A stretch of DNA of 64,000 bases from Rhizobium sp. L43. Its GTDB lineage: Bacteria; Pseudomonadota; Alphaproteobacteria; Rhizobiales; Rhizobiaceae. Every line of letters starts with the position of its first letter. Position 1 is the stretch's first letter. Both the position numbers and the translations under genes were made by a program. The stretch is from positions 1-64,000 of the forward strand of contig NZ_NWSQ01000031.1 in the NCBI RefSeq assembly GCF_002531725.1, read 5' to 3'. The notes under the pieces were generated by a model. That model saw only the letters and a program-made list of their open reading frames with translations, was not told the DNA's origin and did not search any database. Positions 52,071-60,868 of this stretch are shown piece after piece.

Positions 52071-54292
52071 TGGTGAAGCAGAATTTTCTTCTTGGAAAAG
52101 GCGAGCGGCTGGTCTCTTCTGTCACAGGCATCCGGGGTGGTGCTCCCAAACAGCATCCGTATACGTTTTCCGAATCTCGGTCGCGTCTGGCGCCGATGCT
52201 CACCCGCGCCGTCTCCCTGGTGGACAGGTTACCGACGGCAGCGTGCCCAGACGACAAAGCCGTTTTGTCGGTTGTTCTCAATCCGGAATACATTGCCAAG
52301 TCGTTTTACCCTAAGGAACTTTTTCAGCAGGTTGGCGTCGAGGCCGTAGGAAGTCGTACGCGATCGATCACGCCGCAAAAGCGGTCGCTTGGACGTCCCT
52401 CAGAGGAAACCTTGACGACTGAAATCTTCGTGATGGGGCCGCGAGCGTCTCTGCGCAGTTGGAGCGCTGCCCTACCTCACTGGAACAACTTGTCCGCCGC
52501 GACAAACGGGATCATTTCCATCGAGGAGATCGGCGCTCCTGACGCGGATGACAAGCTGAAGGGGCATCTGCCAGATACCGGCAAGGTGACTTTTGAGGCG
52601 GTTCTGCATACGGACGAACTTCTCGGCGAGCAGAAGATCGTTGGCGCGTTTCGGACCTACCTTAAGGAGCTCGATATCGACGCTCCCATGGACAACAGAT
52701 TTTATGCAGGTGGGCTTTGCTTCGTTGAGCTGACCGCGCCAAGTGAGCGCGCGGAGGAGATCGCGACCTTCACTGCGGTACGTGCACTTCGACAGATGCC
52801 GACCCTCCGCGTGCTCCGGCCGACAATTCGAGCCGCCGCGACACCCTCGCCTCAGATTCGCTATCCTTCGGAACCAGCACTGGACCCAGGGATCAGGGTC
52901 GCCATCTTTGATGGTGGTGTGCCAGACAATCATCCGTTGACAGCCTGGGCGACGCCGATCGATACCACGGGCGTGGGTAGCTCGCATGAGGATCTTCGCC
53001 GTCACGGTGTTCATGTCACATCGGCGTTCCTGTTCGGGCATATCGACCCCACTAAACCGCTATCGAGGCCTTACGCGCCGGTTGAACATTACCGTGTTCT
53101 CGACACTGACCCCAGCCAGGATCCGGATGGGCTCTACGAGGTTCTCTACCGGATCGATCAGACACTCCTCAACCGGCAGTTTGATCTGGTCAACATCAGC
53201 CTCGGACCAAATCTTCCTATTGAAGATGACGACGTTCACGCGTGGACCGCGGTGCTCGATGATCGCTTAGCTAGGAACGATACTTTGGCAACGATCGCCG
53301 TTGGAAATGACGGGGAGCGGGACGCGGCACTTGGCTTCAACCGGATACAGGTTCCTTCAGACTGTGTGAACGCGATGGCAGTTGGTGCCGCCGATAGTCC
53401 TGACATGGGTTGGGCGCGCGCGCCCTACAGCTCCGTTGGCCCCGGCCGAAGCCCGGGGCTTATCAAGCCTGATCTTGTCGACTTCGGCGGTTCGCTACAG
53501 CGCCCGTTTCTTGTTGCAAGTCTAGACGGGCGGCCGCAGCTCGAAGTAACCGGCGGAACGTCATTTGCATCGCCTAGCCTGTTGCGGGTGGCCGCAGGCG
53601 TGAAGGCTCACCTTGGCGCCAATGTCGACATGCTCGCGGTGCGGGCACTGCTCGTTCATACTGCTGAAGAGTCATCAATCTCTGCTGAAGAAGTTGGTCG
53701 GGGCCGCGTCGCCAGAACAATGGACGATATTCTGCTGTGCGACGACGACACAATCCGGGTCATTTATCAAGGGACCATTTCTGCGCGGAGCTATGTGAGA
53801 GCCCCGATCCCCGTTCCTGTTGAGGAAATGGCAGGCAAGGTCCAGATAACGGCAACCATCTGCTACAAGACTCTGACGGATCCTCACCATCCAGGTAATT
53901 ACACGCGTGCCGGCTTGGAAATTGCGTTCAGGCCAAAGGACACGAAGCGGAAAGAAGACAAGAAACTTCATGCGGATACTCAGAGCTTCTTCGGCAAGGC
54001 TCAGAAGGGACTGACGGAAGGTGATCTTCGCCGTGACGCCTGGAAATGGGAGAATACACTCCACGCCTCGGTAGGGTTTCTTGGTAAAAGCCTACGCAAC
54101 CCGACGTTCGACATCCACTATAATGCTCGGCTCGAAAGCCGAGACTTCGAGCCCGAAGACGAATTGCGTTATGCGCTCGTTGTCAGTGTCAAGGCAAAGC
54201 GCGTTGCCGACCTCTACGATCAGATCGTTCGTCGATATCAGACGCAGCTCGAACCGCTGCGTCCGGTTGTTGAGATACCGATCCGCAGGTAA
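52067..54292 (+). CDS. ietS: IetS: subtilisin-like (S8) serine protease
   Basis: A 741-aa cytosolic subtilase without signal peptide. The catalytic triad is visible: D282 in VAIFDGGVPDNHP, H313 in RRHGVHVTS and S499 in GGTSFASPS. About 270 N-terminal residues and a 200-residue C-terminal region flank the protease. ATGA coupling with ietA indicates co-translation. In IetAS the protease is the toxic partner and the ATPase the controller. The target is unknown. Confidence 0.9.
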   Translation: MMVKQNFLLGKGERLVSSVTGIRGGAPKQHPYTFSESRSRLAPMLTRAVSLVDRLPTAACPDDKAVLSVVLNPEYIAKSFYPKELFQQVGVEAVGSRTRSITPQKRSLGRPSEETLTTEIFVMGPRASLRSWSAALPHWNNLSAATNGIISIEEIGAPDADDKLKGHLPDTGKVTFEAVLHTDELLGEQKIVGAFRTYLKELDIDAPMDNRFYAGGLCFVELTAPSERAEEIATFTAVRALRQMPTLRVLRPTIRAAATPSPQIRYPSEPALDPGIRVAIFDGGVPDNHPLTAWATPIDTTGVGSSHEDLRRHGVHVTSAFLFGHIDPTKPLSRPYAPVEHYRVLDTDPSQDPDGLYEVLYRIDQTLLNRQFDLVNISLGPNLPIEDDDVHAWTAVLDDRLARNDTLATIAVGNDGERDAALGFNRIQVPSDCVNAMAVGAADSPDMGWARAPYSSVGPGRSPGLIKPDLVDFGGSLQRPFLVASLDGRPQLEVTGGTSFASPSLLRVAAGVKAHLGANVDMLAVRALLVHTAEESSISAEEVGRGRVARTMDDILLCDDDTIRVIYQGTISARSYVRAPIPVPVEEMAGKVQITATICYKTLTDPHHPGNYTRAGLEIAFRPKDTKRKEDKKLHADTQSFFGKAQKGLTEGDLRRDAWKWENTLHASVGFLGKSLRNPTFDIHYNARLESRDFEPEDELRYALVVSVKAKRVADLYDQIVRRYQTQLEPLRPVVEIPIRR

Positions 54293-54298
54293 CCACAA

Positions 54299-54643
54299 TC
54301 AATCGCACCAGCGGATTTTTCCGTTCTGAATGAAAAAATGGGAGCGGCAACCAACCTGCCGCCAGACAGAAGGGTGGAGCGTGCCTGTTCCATCCTTTTC
54401 CACCTTCGCGCGCCAGACGGCTTTCTCGTCAGGCACCAAGTTCATTTCGAGGACAGCTCCGCATCCGCACGGGCACATCATTGTCGCCTGCCACGGGTCT
54501 CCGTCTTCGTTCAAAATGTAGAGGGTCTTCGGGGCAAAAAACCGCGGCATGCTGCCTTCGCGGATCACGCCGCGGTAGGGGCGGCGTAGCAGTGCGCGGA
54601 AAGTCCCTGCGACATATTGAGCGGCATCTTGGAACCACGTCAT
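54299..54643 (-). CDS. DUF6527 family zinc protein of the ubiquitin-like operon
   Basis: A 114-aa protein starting MTWFQDAAQYVAG in a 4-bp overlap with the JAB-E1 gene. A Cys cluster MCPCGCGAVLEMNL and HPSVWRQVGCRSHFFI...IRWC are the DUF6527 signature and form a likely zinc site. DUF6527 genes accompany bacterial ubiquitin-like conjugation operons. The role (perhaps adaptor or ligase-like) is not established. Convergent with ietS, 6 bp apart. Confidence 0.85.
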   Translation of the reverse strand: MTWFQDAAQYVAGTFRALLRRPYRGVIREGSMPRFFAPKTLYILNEDGDPWQATMMCPCGCGAVLEMNLVPDEKAVWRAKVEKDGTGTLHPSVWRQVGCRSHFFIQNGKIRWCD

Positions 54644-56040
54644 GAACGCGCCTCCGAAAGTTCGGGCAAGCCAAGAAGCGGCGAAATCCGGCCGTGGCCA
54701 AGCCAAGGGCAAAGGAGTGCACAATCTTCCTGCTCTTCGTCTGCGGTCAGGCGCAACTGGCCCAAACTGAACTCTATCGAGCCGACATCGCTGTTCGGCA
54801 TGTGGCGGTAGGAGTGTATCCTTGCCAGAAAATCGTTCACCGCCAAGGCTGCCGCGAACATATTGATGCTGATCACCGCGGGTCGGCTCACGCTCAGGCC
54901 GCGGAAATACTTGTCGCGAACTTGCTGTGCCTCCGCTTCCGGATCGGAATTGGCCAAGCCTTCCTGCGCAACGGTGCGGAGCGAGATCACGTCACGGGAA
55001 ATCAAGCTCGATCGTCCGGGAACGATATAGTGGATCGTGCCCAGGATGTCGCGAATGCGTCCCGCCGCATTGCCATCACCAACCGCATCAAGCATGACGC
55101 CGATGTCAAAATACGGGATGATATGGTATGTCGAAACCAAGTTCATCGCGAAGCGCCCGGTATGCGTATCGACGCAACCGAAGATGACGTCGCAGACCGA
55201 TAGCGCATTGATTGCCGCCGGTGACATCAACGTCGTTGGAATCTTGATAATCCGCGTAGGGAGCTCACTTGTGATCGCTGCGGCTTCAGCCACATCGACC
55301 TTGAGCCGACCGGCGCGGGCATCGCGGACGCTGCTATTCAAGATCCGGTTAAGATTGCGCTCCTCGACGGTATCAGGGTCGATGATGACGATTTCGCCGA
55401 AGCCGAGGCGGATGAGCTGCTCAAGCAGAGGGCTGCCGGTGCCCGAAATACCGACAATGCCGGCGCGCAGTCTCGCGAGCGTTGCGGTGGTTCCATCCCC
55501 GAAGGCCTGATCCTGAGATCGGGCGAACGGAGAATTTCGATTGTGAGCAGTTGCTGGGAAGAGCCGAATGTCAGGCCCTGCAACGCTGATCATGTCGAGC
55601 GACCACATCTCGTCGCCCTGCCAAAGACAGCGGCCAAAGAGCCGGCCACATGGTTGCATGACAATGCTGCCGTGAGGAATGTCGGCACCGACCCAGGAGC
55701 GGACCACCGGCAGGAGCTCGCGATCGCCGGCGTCGTCAACTTCGGAGAATTGCGGGAAGTTGCCGGGGTGGCAATGAACCTTCACCACGCTCAGCCCAAG
55801 TTCTTCCGCATGATCGAGATGAGGAATGATCAGGTCGGTCGGCCACGAGATGCGGTCGTCGAGCCTTTTGCACTTGTCATGATCGAGCAAGACAACGTCG
55901 CGAACGGAAAGGCGGTAACGATCTCCATGACAGCTTCCGCCGCAGAGCAGGAGGGCGGCGGCCTCAAGGCCGTCACCAGGGAAGAGATGATGACGCAGCA
56001 TTTCATGCTGGTCGACCGTCATGCTGAGGGTAACGTTCAT
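54640..56040 (-). CDS. JAB (JAMM) deubiquitinase-E1 (ThiF) fusion protein
   Basis: A 466-aa protein. The N-terminal JAB domain has a complete metalloprotease motif, H89-C-H91-x7-S99-x2-D102 (VHCHPGNFPQFSEVDDAGD), with the upstream Glu near residue 26. The C-terminal E1/ThiF domain has GISGTGSPLLEQLIRLGFG (about 198-216), IIDPDTVEERNLNR and the FGCVDTHTGR loop. It would activate and trim a ubiquitin-like protein. Starts in an ATGA overlap with the Ubl-E2 gene. Confidence 0.9.
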   Translation of the reverse strand: MNVTLSMTVDQHEMLRHHLFPGDGLEAAALLLCGGSCHGDRYRLSVRDVVLLDHDKCKRLDDRISWPTDLIIPHLDHAEELGLSVVKVHCHPGNFPQFSEVDDAGDRELLPVVRSWVGADIPHGSIVMQPCGRLFGRCLWQGDEMWSLDMISVAGPDIRLFPATAHNRNSPFARSQDQAFGDGTTATLARLRAGIVGISGTGSPLLEQLIRLGFGEIVIIDPDTVEERNLNRILNSSVRDARAGRLKVDVAEAAAITSELPTRIIKIPTTLMSPAAINALSVCDVIFGCVDTHTGRFAMNLVSTYHIIPYFDIGVMLDAVGDGNAAGRIRDILGTIHYIVPGRSSLISRDVISLRTVAQEGLANSDPEAEAQQVRDKYFRGLSVSRPAVISINMFAAALAVNDFLARIHSYRHMPNSDVGSIEFSLGQLRLTADEEQEDCALLCPWLGHGRISPLLGLPELSEARS

Positions 56041-56789
56041 CGGGAAGCCTCCTGCTCGAAAATCTCCTCGATGAGGAAGACGTGGGTTTCCAGGCAGTCG
56101 ACGCCGGGCACCCACAGGTTCGCACCGGAGCGATGACGCGACCAACGCTGGAAGATCCTGCCGTCGATCGGCTGCTCGACCTGCGTCTGCGGGATCTCGC
56201 GCCCGTCGATGCGGGACAGCTTGGGATAGATGTAAAGCATGTCGAGCGGCGTCATGGGGTAACCCTGTTCGATGCGGATCGCGAGAGACACGCTCTTATG
56301 GTCGAAGCAGGAGGGCACCGGGAAGTCATGAAGGATGGCCCAGGTCGAGCCATCCTTGACGATATCGAAGCGATGGCCATAGGCCTCCAGGAAGGCCATG
56401 TCGGCGTCCAGAAGCGGCGCATCGCGCCGCCCCTGAACTTCGCCGTCGGTCTGTTCCTTGCGGATAGCGCGGAACTTTTCAGTGCCCGGATGCCGGAGGT
56501 CCACCTTCTCGTCAAGCTCCACCTTCTGCGGCTTGTGGCCGGCGAGCTTGACGCGGAGCGTGTAGTTCTCTGGCGGGGTCAGGCCGGCGAGAACGAGAAC
56601 CTCGCGGCCGGTGATATACTGCTTCTCCCAGACAAACGACTTGTCGTTGATCTTGAAGCGATAGCCCTTTGCCAAGGGCGGACGCTTGCCTTCCTTTGCG
56701 TAGGCTTCCAGTTCGATGATCTCATCAAGGATGTCCTCGAGAAGATCCTCGATGCGGGAGACCTGGTGTTCATTTCCGATGGTGTGCAT
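56037..56789 (-). CDS. Ubiquitin-like/E2-like fusion (multiubiquitin plus Prok-E2 family E)
   Basis: A 250-aa protein starting at MHTIGNEHQVSR behind GAGGG. After a 30-residue acidic helix comes one multiubiquitin-type domain (about 40-115: YRFKINDKSFVWEKQYITGR, ALVLAGL-like LVLAGLTPPENY, VDLRHPGTEKF). An E2 family E domain follows (about 125-250: ILHDFPVPSCFDHKS, GYPMTPLDMLYIYPKL, RWSRHR, LWVPGVDCLETH). No Gly-Gly ends the Ubl. Only cysteines are C161 and C232; neither precedes the WxPG motif as in canonical E2s. Confidence 0.85.
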   Translation of the reverse strand: MHTIGNEHQVSRIEDLLEDILDEIIELEAYAKEGKRPPLAKGYRFKINDKSFVWEKQYITGREVLVLAGLTPPENYTLRVKLAGHKPQKVELDEKVDLRHPGTEKFRAIRKEQTDGEVQGRRDAPLLDADMAFLEAYGHRFDIVKDGSTWAILHDFPVPSCFDHKSVSLAIRIEQGYPMTPLDMLYIYPKLSRIDGREIPQTQVEQPIDGRIFQRWSRHRSGANLWVPGVDCLETHVFLIEEIFEQEASR

Positions 56790-56855
56790 TTTACCCTCGT
56801 GGGTTTGTGGTTGGGCTGACCATCCACCGCGGTCGGTCAGTGAATGCATCATTGT

Positions 56856-56937
56856 TCAAGCGTGCTAAGTTTGTCAAGCAACAAAATAGCATGCTTGATA
56901 GAAATAGCATGAAGCACGCATGCTTGACTTATCAAGC
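56856..56937. promoter_or_regulatory. Operator-like cluster between the Ubl operon and the XRE gene
   Basis: Five TCAAGC/GCTTGA half-sites (56856, 56874, 56893, 56922, 56932). GCATGCTTGA occurs twice (56889-56898, 56918-56927) and GCTTGA-CTTA-TCAAGC is a perfect inverted repeat (56922-56937). The cluster lies in the divergent gap and probably binds the XRE repressor encoded next to it. Confidence 0.6.
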
Positions 56938-57019
56938 GTCGGAAGTACAATGTCTTGCGCCGCAAAATCCACTGACAGCGCGCTGGCGCCCGAAGCGCAG
57001 TCATCGAAAGAGGAGAGTC

Positions 57020-57364
57020 GTGAAAGTCACCCTTGGAGAATATCTCGGGTCAATCCGCACAGATAGAAAGCTTACTCTTCGCGGAGTCGAAGAGGCGACA
57101 AACAAAGAAGTCTCAAACGCTTATCTAAGTCAGATTGAGAACGGAAAAATTCAGAAGCCGTCCCCAAACATCCTTTATGCCCTCGCGAACCTATATGGCG
57201 TGGACTACGACAAACTGATGGAGTTAGCAGGTTACATTACAACGACGCGTACCGATGTTGAGCGCCATGGGAGGGCAGCGACATTTTCTGAATTGAACTT
57301 GACGCAGAACGAGGAGGCCGAGCTGCTGAAATACCTCGGGTATCTGCGTTCAAAGAAGGATTGA
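57020..57364 (+). CDS. XRE-family repressor next to an ImmA-type protease
   Basis: A 114-aa protein from GTG 57020, with AGAGGAGA a few bases before it. HTH: YLGSIRTDRKLTLRGVEEAT, VSNAYLSQIENGKIQKPSPN, ILYALANLYGVDYDKLMELA. The C-terminal tail is short (NLTQNEEAELLKYLGYL). It ends 4 bp before an ImmA-family gene. Such XRE/ImmA pairs are damage- or signal-inducible switches (ImmR/ImmA type), in which the protease removes the repressor. Confidence 0.88.
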   Translation: MKVTLGEYLGSIRTDRKLTLRGVEEATNKEVSNAYLSQIENGKIQKPSPNILYALANLYGVDYDKLMELAGYITTTRTDVERHGRAATFSELNLTQNEEAELLKYLGYLRSKKD

Positions 57365-57368
57365 CCAA

Positions 57369-58328
57369 TTGAAACCTGACGACAGTTCGCTCACCCCGGG
57401 CGAGTATGCAGCAATACATCGCGCGGCGACCGATCTGTTGAACAAGGCAAGCGCATGGGACCGGCTACCTACGCCGGTCCCCGATCTGCTAGATGCCGCA
57501 AAACTTCGCGTCGCGCCGATGAGCGCCTTCGATCCGCGTTCGCTCATGCGGCACGCTCGCGAATTCGGAGAGCGGGCGGCAAGCCTCATCAAATCGGCAA
57601 TCGAGAAGGTGAGGGGCATCTTCGACGTTCAGGAAGATCTGATCCATGTCGATGACACGGTTGCCGAATCCAAGCAGAATTTTCTCAAGCTTCACGAAGC
57701 GGGTCACAAGCACATCCCACATCAATCTAAGCTTTTTCGCTGGATCCAAGACTGTGATAAGTCGCTGTCGCCCGATATCTCCGACCAGTTTGAGCGCGAG
57801 GCGAACATCTTCGCTTCGGTCGTCTTGTTTCAAGACGGGCGCTTCGCTGAAATGGCGGCCGACAGTGCATTCAGTATAAAAGTTCCGCTTGCATTGAGCA
57901 AAAAGTTTGGTGCGTCCGCTTATGCCTCCATGAGGGAATATGTCCGGCGGAATGAGCGCGCGTGCGCTGTGATTGTTCTCAATCCTTTGGAGATATGCCC
58001 TGTTCTCGGTATGCGTTCCGAGCTCCGTCGTGTAGAATTCTCGCCGCTTTTCCAGAAGCGGTTCGGTGAGTTGAAACTGCCTGAACATGTTGATCGATTG
58101 AGCCCGCTCGCGGATTTCGTGCCACTTGCAGGCCGACGCATGTCGCGTCCTGGAACTCTGCGACTTGAAGACAAGAACGGGGATGTCGTCGAATTCGTCG
58201 CTGAGGGATTTGCAACACCTTTCAACAGCTTCATCCTCATCCATGCCACAGCAGAACTGAAGAAATCAATCGTCGTGCCTTTTCCGTCGAGTCGGATCGT
58301 GCGAATTGTTACGCAACAAAAATTCTGA
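57369..58328 (+). CDS. ImmA/IrrE family metalloprotease
   Basis: A 319-aa protein from TTG 57369, AAGGA eight bases upstream. The zinc-protease motif is LHEAGHKHIPHQ with later QFEREANIFAS (third zinc ligand Glu helix), as in ImmA/IrrE proteins. An N-terminal helical arm and a C-terminal alpha/beta domain (about 200-310, GAF/sensor-like in place) extend it. It likely cleaves the XRE repressor upstream in response to a signal. Confidence 0.88.
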   Translation: MKPDDSSLTPGEYAAIHRAATDLLNKASAWDRLPTPVPDLLDAAKLRVAPMSAFDPRSLMRHAREFGERAASLIKSAIEKVRGIFDVQEDLIHVDDTVAESKQNFLKLHEAGHKHIPHQSKLFRWIQDCDKSLSPDISDQFEREANIFASVVLFQDGRFAEMAADSAFSIKVPLALSKKFGASAYASMREYVRRNERACAVIVLNPLEICPVLGMRSELRRVEFSPLFQKRFGELKLPEHVDRLSPLADFVPLAGRRMSRPGTLRLEDKNGDVVEFVAEGFATPFNSFILIHATAELKKSIVVPFPSSRIVRIVTQQKF

Positions 58329-58466
58329 ACGCTACGAGGGCGTCTGCGGACTCCGTCGTACTGGCCAGAGTTTCTCTCCCGACGGGCAGAGCTCGGCTTC
58401 TTAAAGGCGGCTATCCACCGCTCAAGACGGGATGTTTTGAAGCACCCAGAAAGAGTAACAGGTTGT

Positions 58467-59330
58467 ATGGCTATGCACTACAGAGTCCCAGAATGGCCGG
58501 AAATACGTGCAAAGGGAGAGTCGCTCGTCGCCGAACATCCCGATGATCACTTTATGACGACCGTGCTCGAGGGCGCCTTTCTCGTCGGCGAGAGCGAAAA
58601 TCCAATTCGGGGCAACTTGTGTGCAGCAGCCATGCGTGAACTCACAGGTCACGTGCTTCATTCAATGGCCCCTGATAGTCGCGTGACAGCCTGTCGCTGG
58701 TACGAGCTCGTCAAAGATACCAAAGGCCCGACGCGGATGCAGCGGGTCACCTACATAGTGCAAGGCGCTTTGCCGAACGACTTCGTGGAAAAGGTTCTGA
58801 AACTTGACCTTAGCAAGATCGCGCGTCCGCTGCTGAAGACAATCGAACGGCTCAATCGTTCAACACATGTGCGGGAAGAAACCATCCTCGATGACGATGA
58901 GGAGATTCGTGTACTGGTGGATGACGCGCTCGACGGCTTGTTGGATATCTATGACGCTGCCCGAACTTGCCGAGAAGAGGTGCATCGCTCGTTGAGGACT
59001 GAAGTTTTCGACACGGTTCTCGACAAATTGCTATCTGAGACCTTGCAAGAGCTTGATGAGCTATCCACGCATACCTCGGTGGAAGGACATGAGATCGACG
59101 AATACACAATTACGTTCGTCGATGACGAATTCATCGAACTGGCTGTCGCTGGTACCGTTTATGTCGAGCTTCAATATGGCTCCAGATCGGATATCCGAAA
59201 TGACATGGGAGCCGTTCTGTCCGACTCCTATCCTTACACCGCAAGCATGAAAGCGCGAGTAATAGAGCCACAGCGTATATTAGGAGACAGCGTCGTCGTC
59301 GCTGTCGACAACAGCGCTTTCTACGAGTGA
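58467..59330 (+). CDS. Putative pPIWI-associated nuclease-domain protein
   Basis: A 287-aa protein (MAMHYRVPEWPEI...); a TTG at 58437 would add 10 residues. The helical N-terminal region with RWYELVKDTKGPTRMQRVTY and VQGALPNDFVEKVL, and the beta-rich C-terminal VEGHEIDEYTITFVDDEFIE, VYVELQYGS resemble proteins annotated as predicted pPIWI-associating nuclease domain. No classic catalytic motif is clear to me. Convergent with the TIR-like gene, stops about 10 bp apart. Tentative. Confidence 0.45.
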   Translation: MAMHYRVPEWPEIRAKGESLVAEHPDDHFMTTVLEGAFLVGESENPIRGNLCAAAMRELTGHVLHSMAPDSRVTACRWYELVKDTKGPTRMQRVTYIVQGALPNDFVEKVLKLDLSKIARPLLKTIERLNRSTHVREETILDDDEEIRVLVDDALDGLLDIYDAARTCREEVHRSLRTEVFDTVLDKLLSETLQELDELSTHTSVEGHEIDEYTITFVDDEFIELAVAGTVYVELQYGSRSDIRNDMGAVLSDSYPYTASMKARVIEPQRILGDSVVVAVDNSAFYE

Positions 59331-59339
59331 TATCTCAGC

Positions 59340-60230
59340 TTACGATCTGGAAACTTTTTCCCAGTTAATTTCGAAGCCCGCATCGGCTAACTCCCGTGCT
59401 ACCGCCGCCCGCCAACCGTCTTCCATAGGTTGATAAACGATGCCAGCGAAATCCGATGGTAGCTCAACGTCACCACGTGTCAGGGCGCAGACGTTTGACC
59501 GCCCGAGACGGCCGATGAAATAGCCCAATTCGAGCATGACGTTTTGACGAGCTCGGAATTTGAAGGTTCCATTCACCTTTCGACCTTCATCATCAGGTGT
59601 TAACAGTACGACAGCGAAACCTACGTCACCATGCGCTTCTATTTTTTCCATGACTGTGCGCCCGCGATTAGCCTGCTCGTGAAGGATGATGACTTCGAAT
59701 TCCAATTTTTCTAGAAATCGAGCTACGGTCTCCCGCGCCCCTTCGTCATGCCCATGAACAACGAATATCTTACGTTTCAAGGGACTGCTTTGAGGAGATA
59801 TCGTCGGGGCGGCGGTCGCGGTGGAAGTACGTGGATCGCTAGTCGAGACCACCACGACCCCAGACTCTGATACGTCGTTCATCGAGCCTGCGTTCGCAGA
59901 CGCAGTTTTAAAAGCGGATCGTTCTTTCTCGCTTAAGTTAGTCATCCAACCATTGCGGTAGATCTCGCCGGCTTTAGCCACAATCTCGGACTGAAGATAA
60001 TTGCCGTCGGGAGTGCGCAGCTCCGGATTTTTGAGAGCATAAGTCGCAAGCGATGTCGCCCTAGCCATCAAACCATTTCCCGTTCCAGCGTCGGTATCTT
60101 GCAGATCCCATTCCAATCGAAGCGCTTCGAAGCCGGAGTGTCCGACGAACTTCAACATATTCGCGGATGCGATAAGTAAACCTCTCGATGGGAAGGGCGG
60201 CATCTTACGGATCCGAGTGACGTCGTTCAT
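59340..60230 (-). CDS. TIR-like nucleotide-binding protein (CAP12/TIR_2 type)
   Basis: A 296-aa protein starting MNDVTRIRKMPPFP behind GGAGAAG. An N-terminal helical region (about 15-110) is joined by a Ser/Thr-rich linker to a TIR-like domain (about 152-290): KIFVVHGHDEGARETVARFL, VIILHEQANRGRTV, VLLTPDDEG, RQNVMLELGYFIGRLGR with the candidate catalytic Glu near 234. This domain is found in anti-phage effectors that degrade NAD+ or bind nucleotides. No cyclase or Thoeris partner is adjacent. Its own trigger is unknown. Confidence 0.85.
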   Translation of the reverse strand: MNDVTRIRKMPPFPSRGLLIASANMLKFVGHSGFEALRLEWDLQDTDAGTGNGLMARATSLATYALKNPELRTPDGNYLQSEIVAKAGEIYRNGWMTNLSEKERSAFKTASANAGSMNDVSESGVVVVSTSDPRTSTATAAPTISPQSSPLKRKIFVVHGHDEGARETVARFLEKLEFEVIILHEQANRGRTVMEKIEAHGDVGFAVVLLTPDDEGRKVNGTFKFRARQNVMLELGYFIGRLGRSNVCALTRGDVELPSDFAGIVYQPMEDGWRAAVARELADAGFEINWEKVSRS

Positions 60231-60714
60231 TCTGCTTCTCCAACCTTGATGACGGACATTACCACATCGAGTCATCTGTTGCTGTCAATGGCGCCATTCC
60301 GGAGAGCAAGTAGTTGCTTGGACTGGAAAATTTAGTGCCAACAAGAGCTAGTCAATCACGGGGTCGGCGGTTCGACTTCTTTCAAGGCGTTAAATCTCCG
60401 ACCCCCAGTTTAAGAGCGTATCCAGGTGACTGGTGTCTGTCATGGCAACCGCCGTTGCCACAGACGACGCACTACTAAGGCAGGTATGGTTCAGGTGATG
60501 GCACGGAATTAAGCGCCCGCGTGGCGGGTTGTAAACATTTAACGAAGGCGCGACTGCGGCAAGTTGCGTGGTTTGCCTGACGGTTCTTGAGCGAATTCGC
60601 AGCGTTATTGCTGACGACATAAGGCACCTCCACTCGCGATCGAATCCAGCTTCGAGCCGGAATTACGTCCGGATTTTGATCGGAACACCGTCCAGTTGTT
60701 TCCCGGAATCCGAA
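60231..60714. other. 484-bp non-coding junction
   Basis: No gene or clear element is seen. It separates the TIR-like gene from truncated chromosomal-type gene ends and probably marks an old deletion or insertion boundary. Confidence 0.45.
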
Positions 60715-60852
60715 ATGCCTGCTGGCCAGAGCGCGCTTGGCTTGGTCGGCGAGCCGGAGGAATTCGGCGGCGTGACTACCAACCTGCTGTCCGAGGAAAG
60801 CCACCGGATCAACGCCCAGACCATCGCGGCCGCAGGCGGTTACATCATCTGA
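60715..60852 (+). pseudogene. 3' remnant of an SDR oxidoreductase gene
   Basis: The frame ends SALGLVGEPEEFGGVTTNLL, SEESHRINAQTIAAAGGYII: the characteristic C-terminal end of SDR enzymes (LGEPEEf...ING QTI...GG). The upstream part with the active site is absent, so it is a truncated remnant. Confidence 0.6.
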
Positions 60853-60868
60853 CCCACAGGAGAGCGGC

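Noticed and set aside
55543..56819. Long plus-strand frames opposite the ubiquitin-like operon
   Set aside because: Mirror frames of the Ubl-E2 and JAB-E1 genes, which carry clear catalytic motifs on the other strand.
60360..60480. Possible tRNA or attachment site in the junction after the TIR-like gene
   Set aside because: No cloverleaf, no TTCGA arm with matching acceptor stem, and no repeated end elsewhere in the window.
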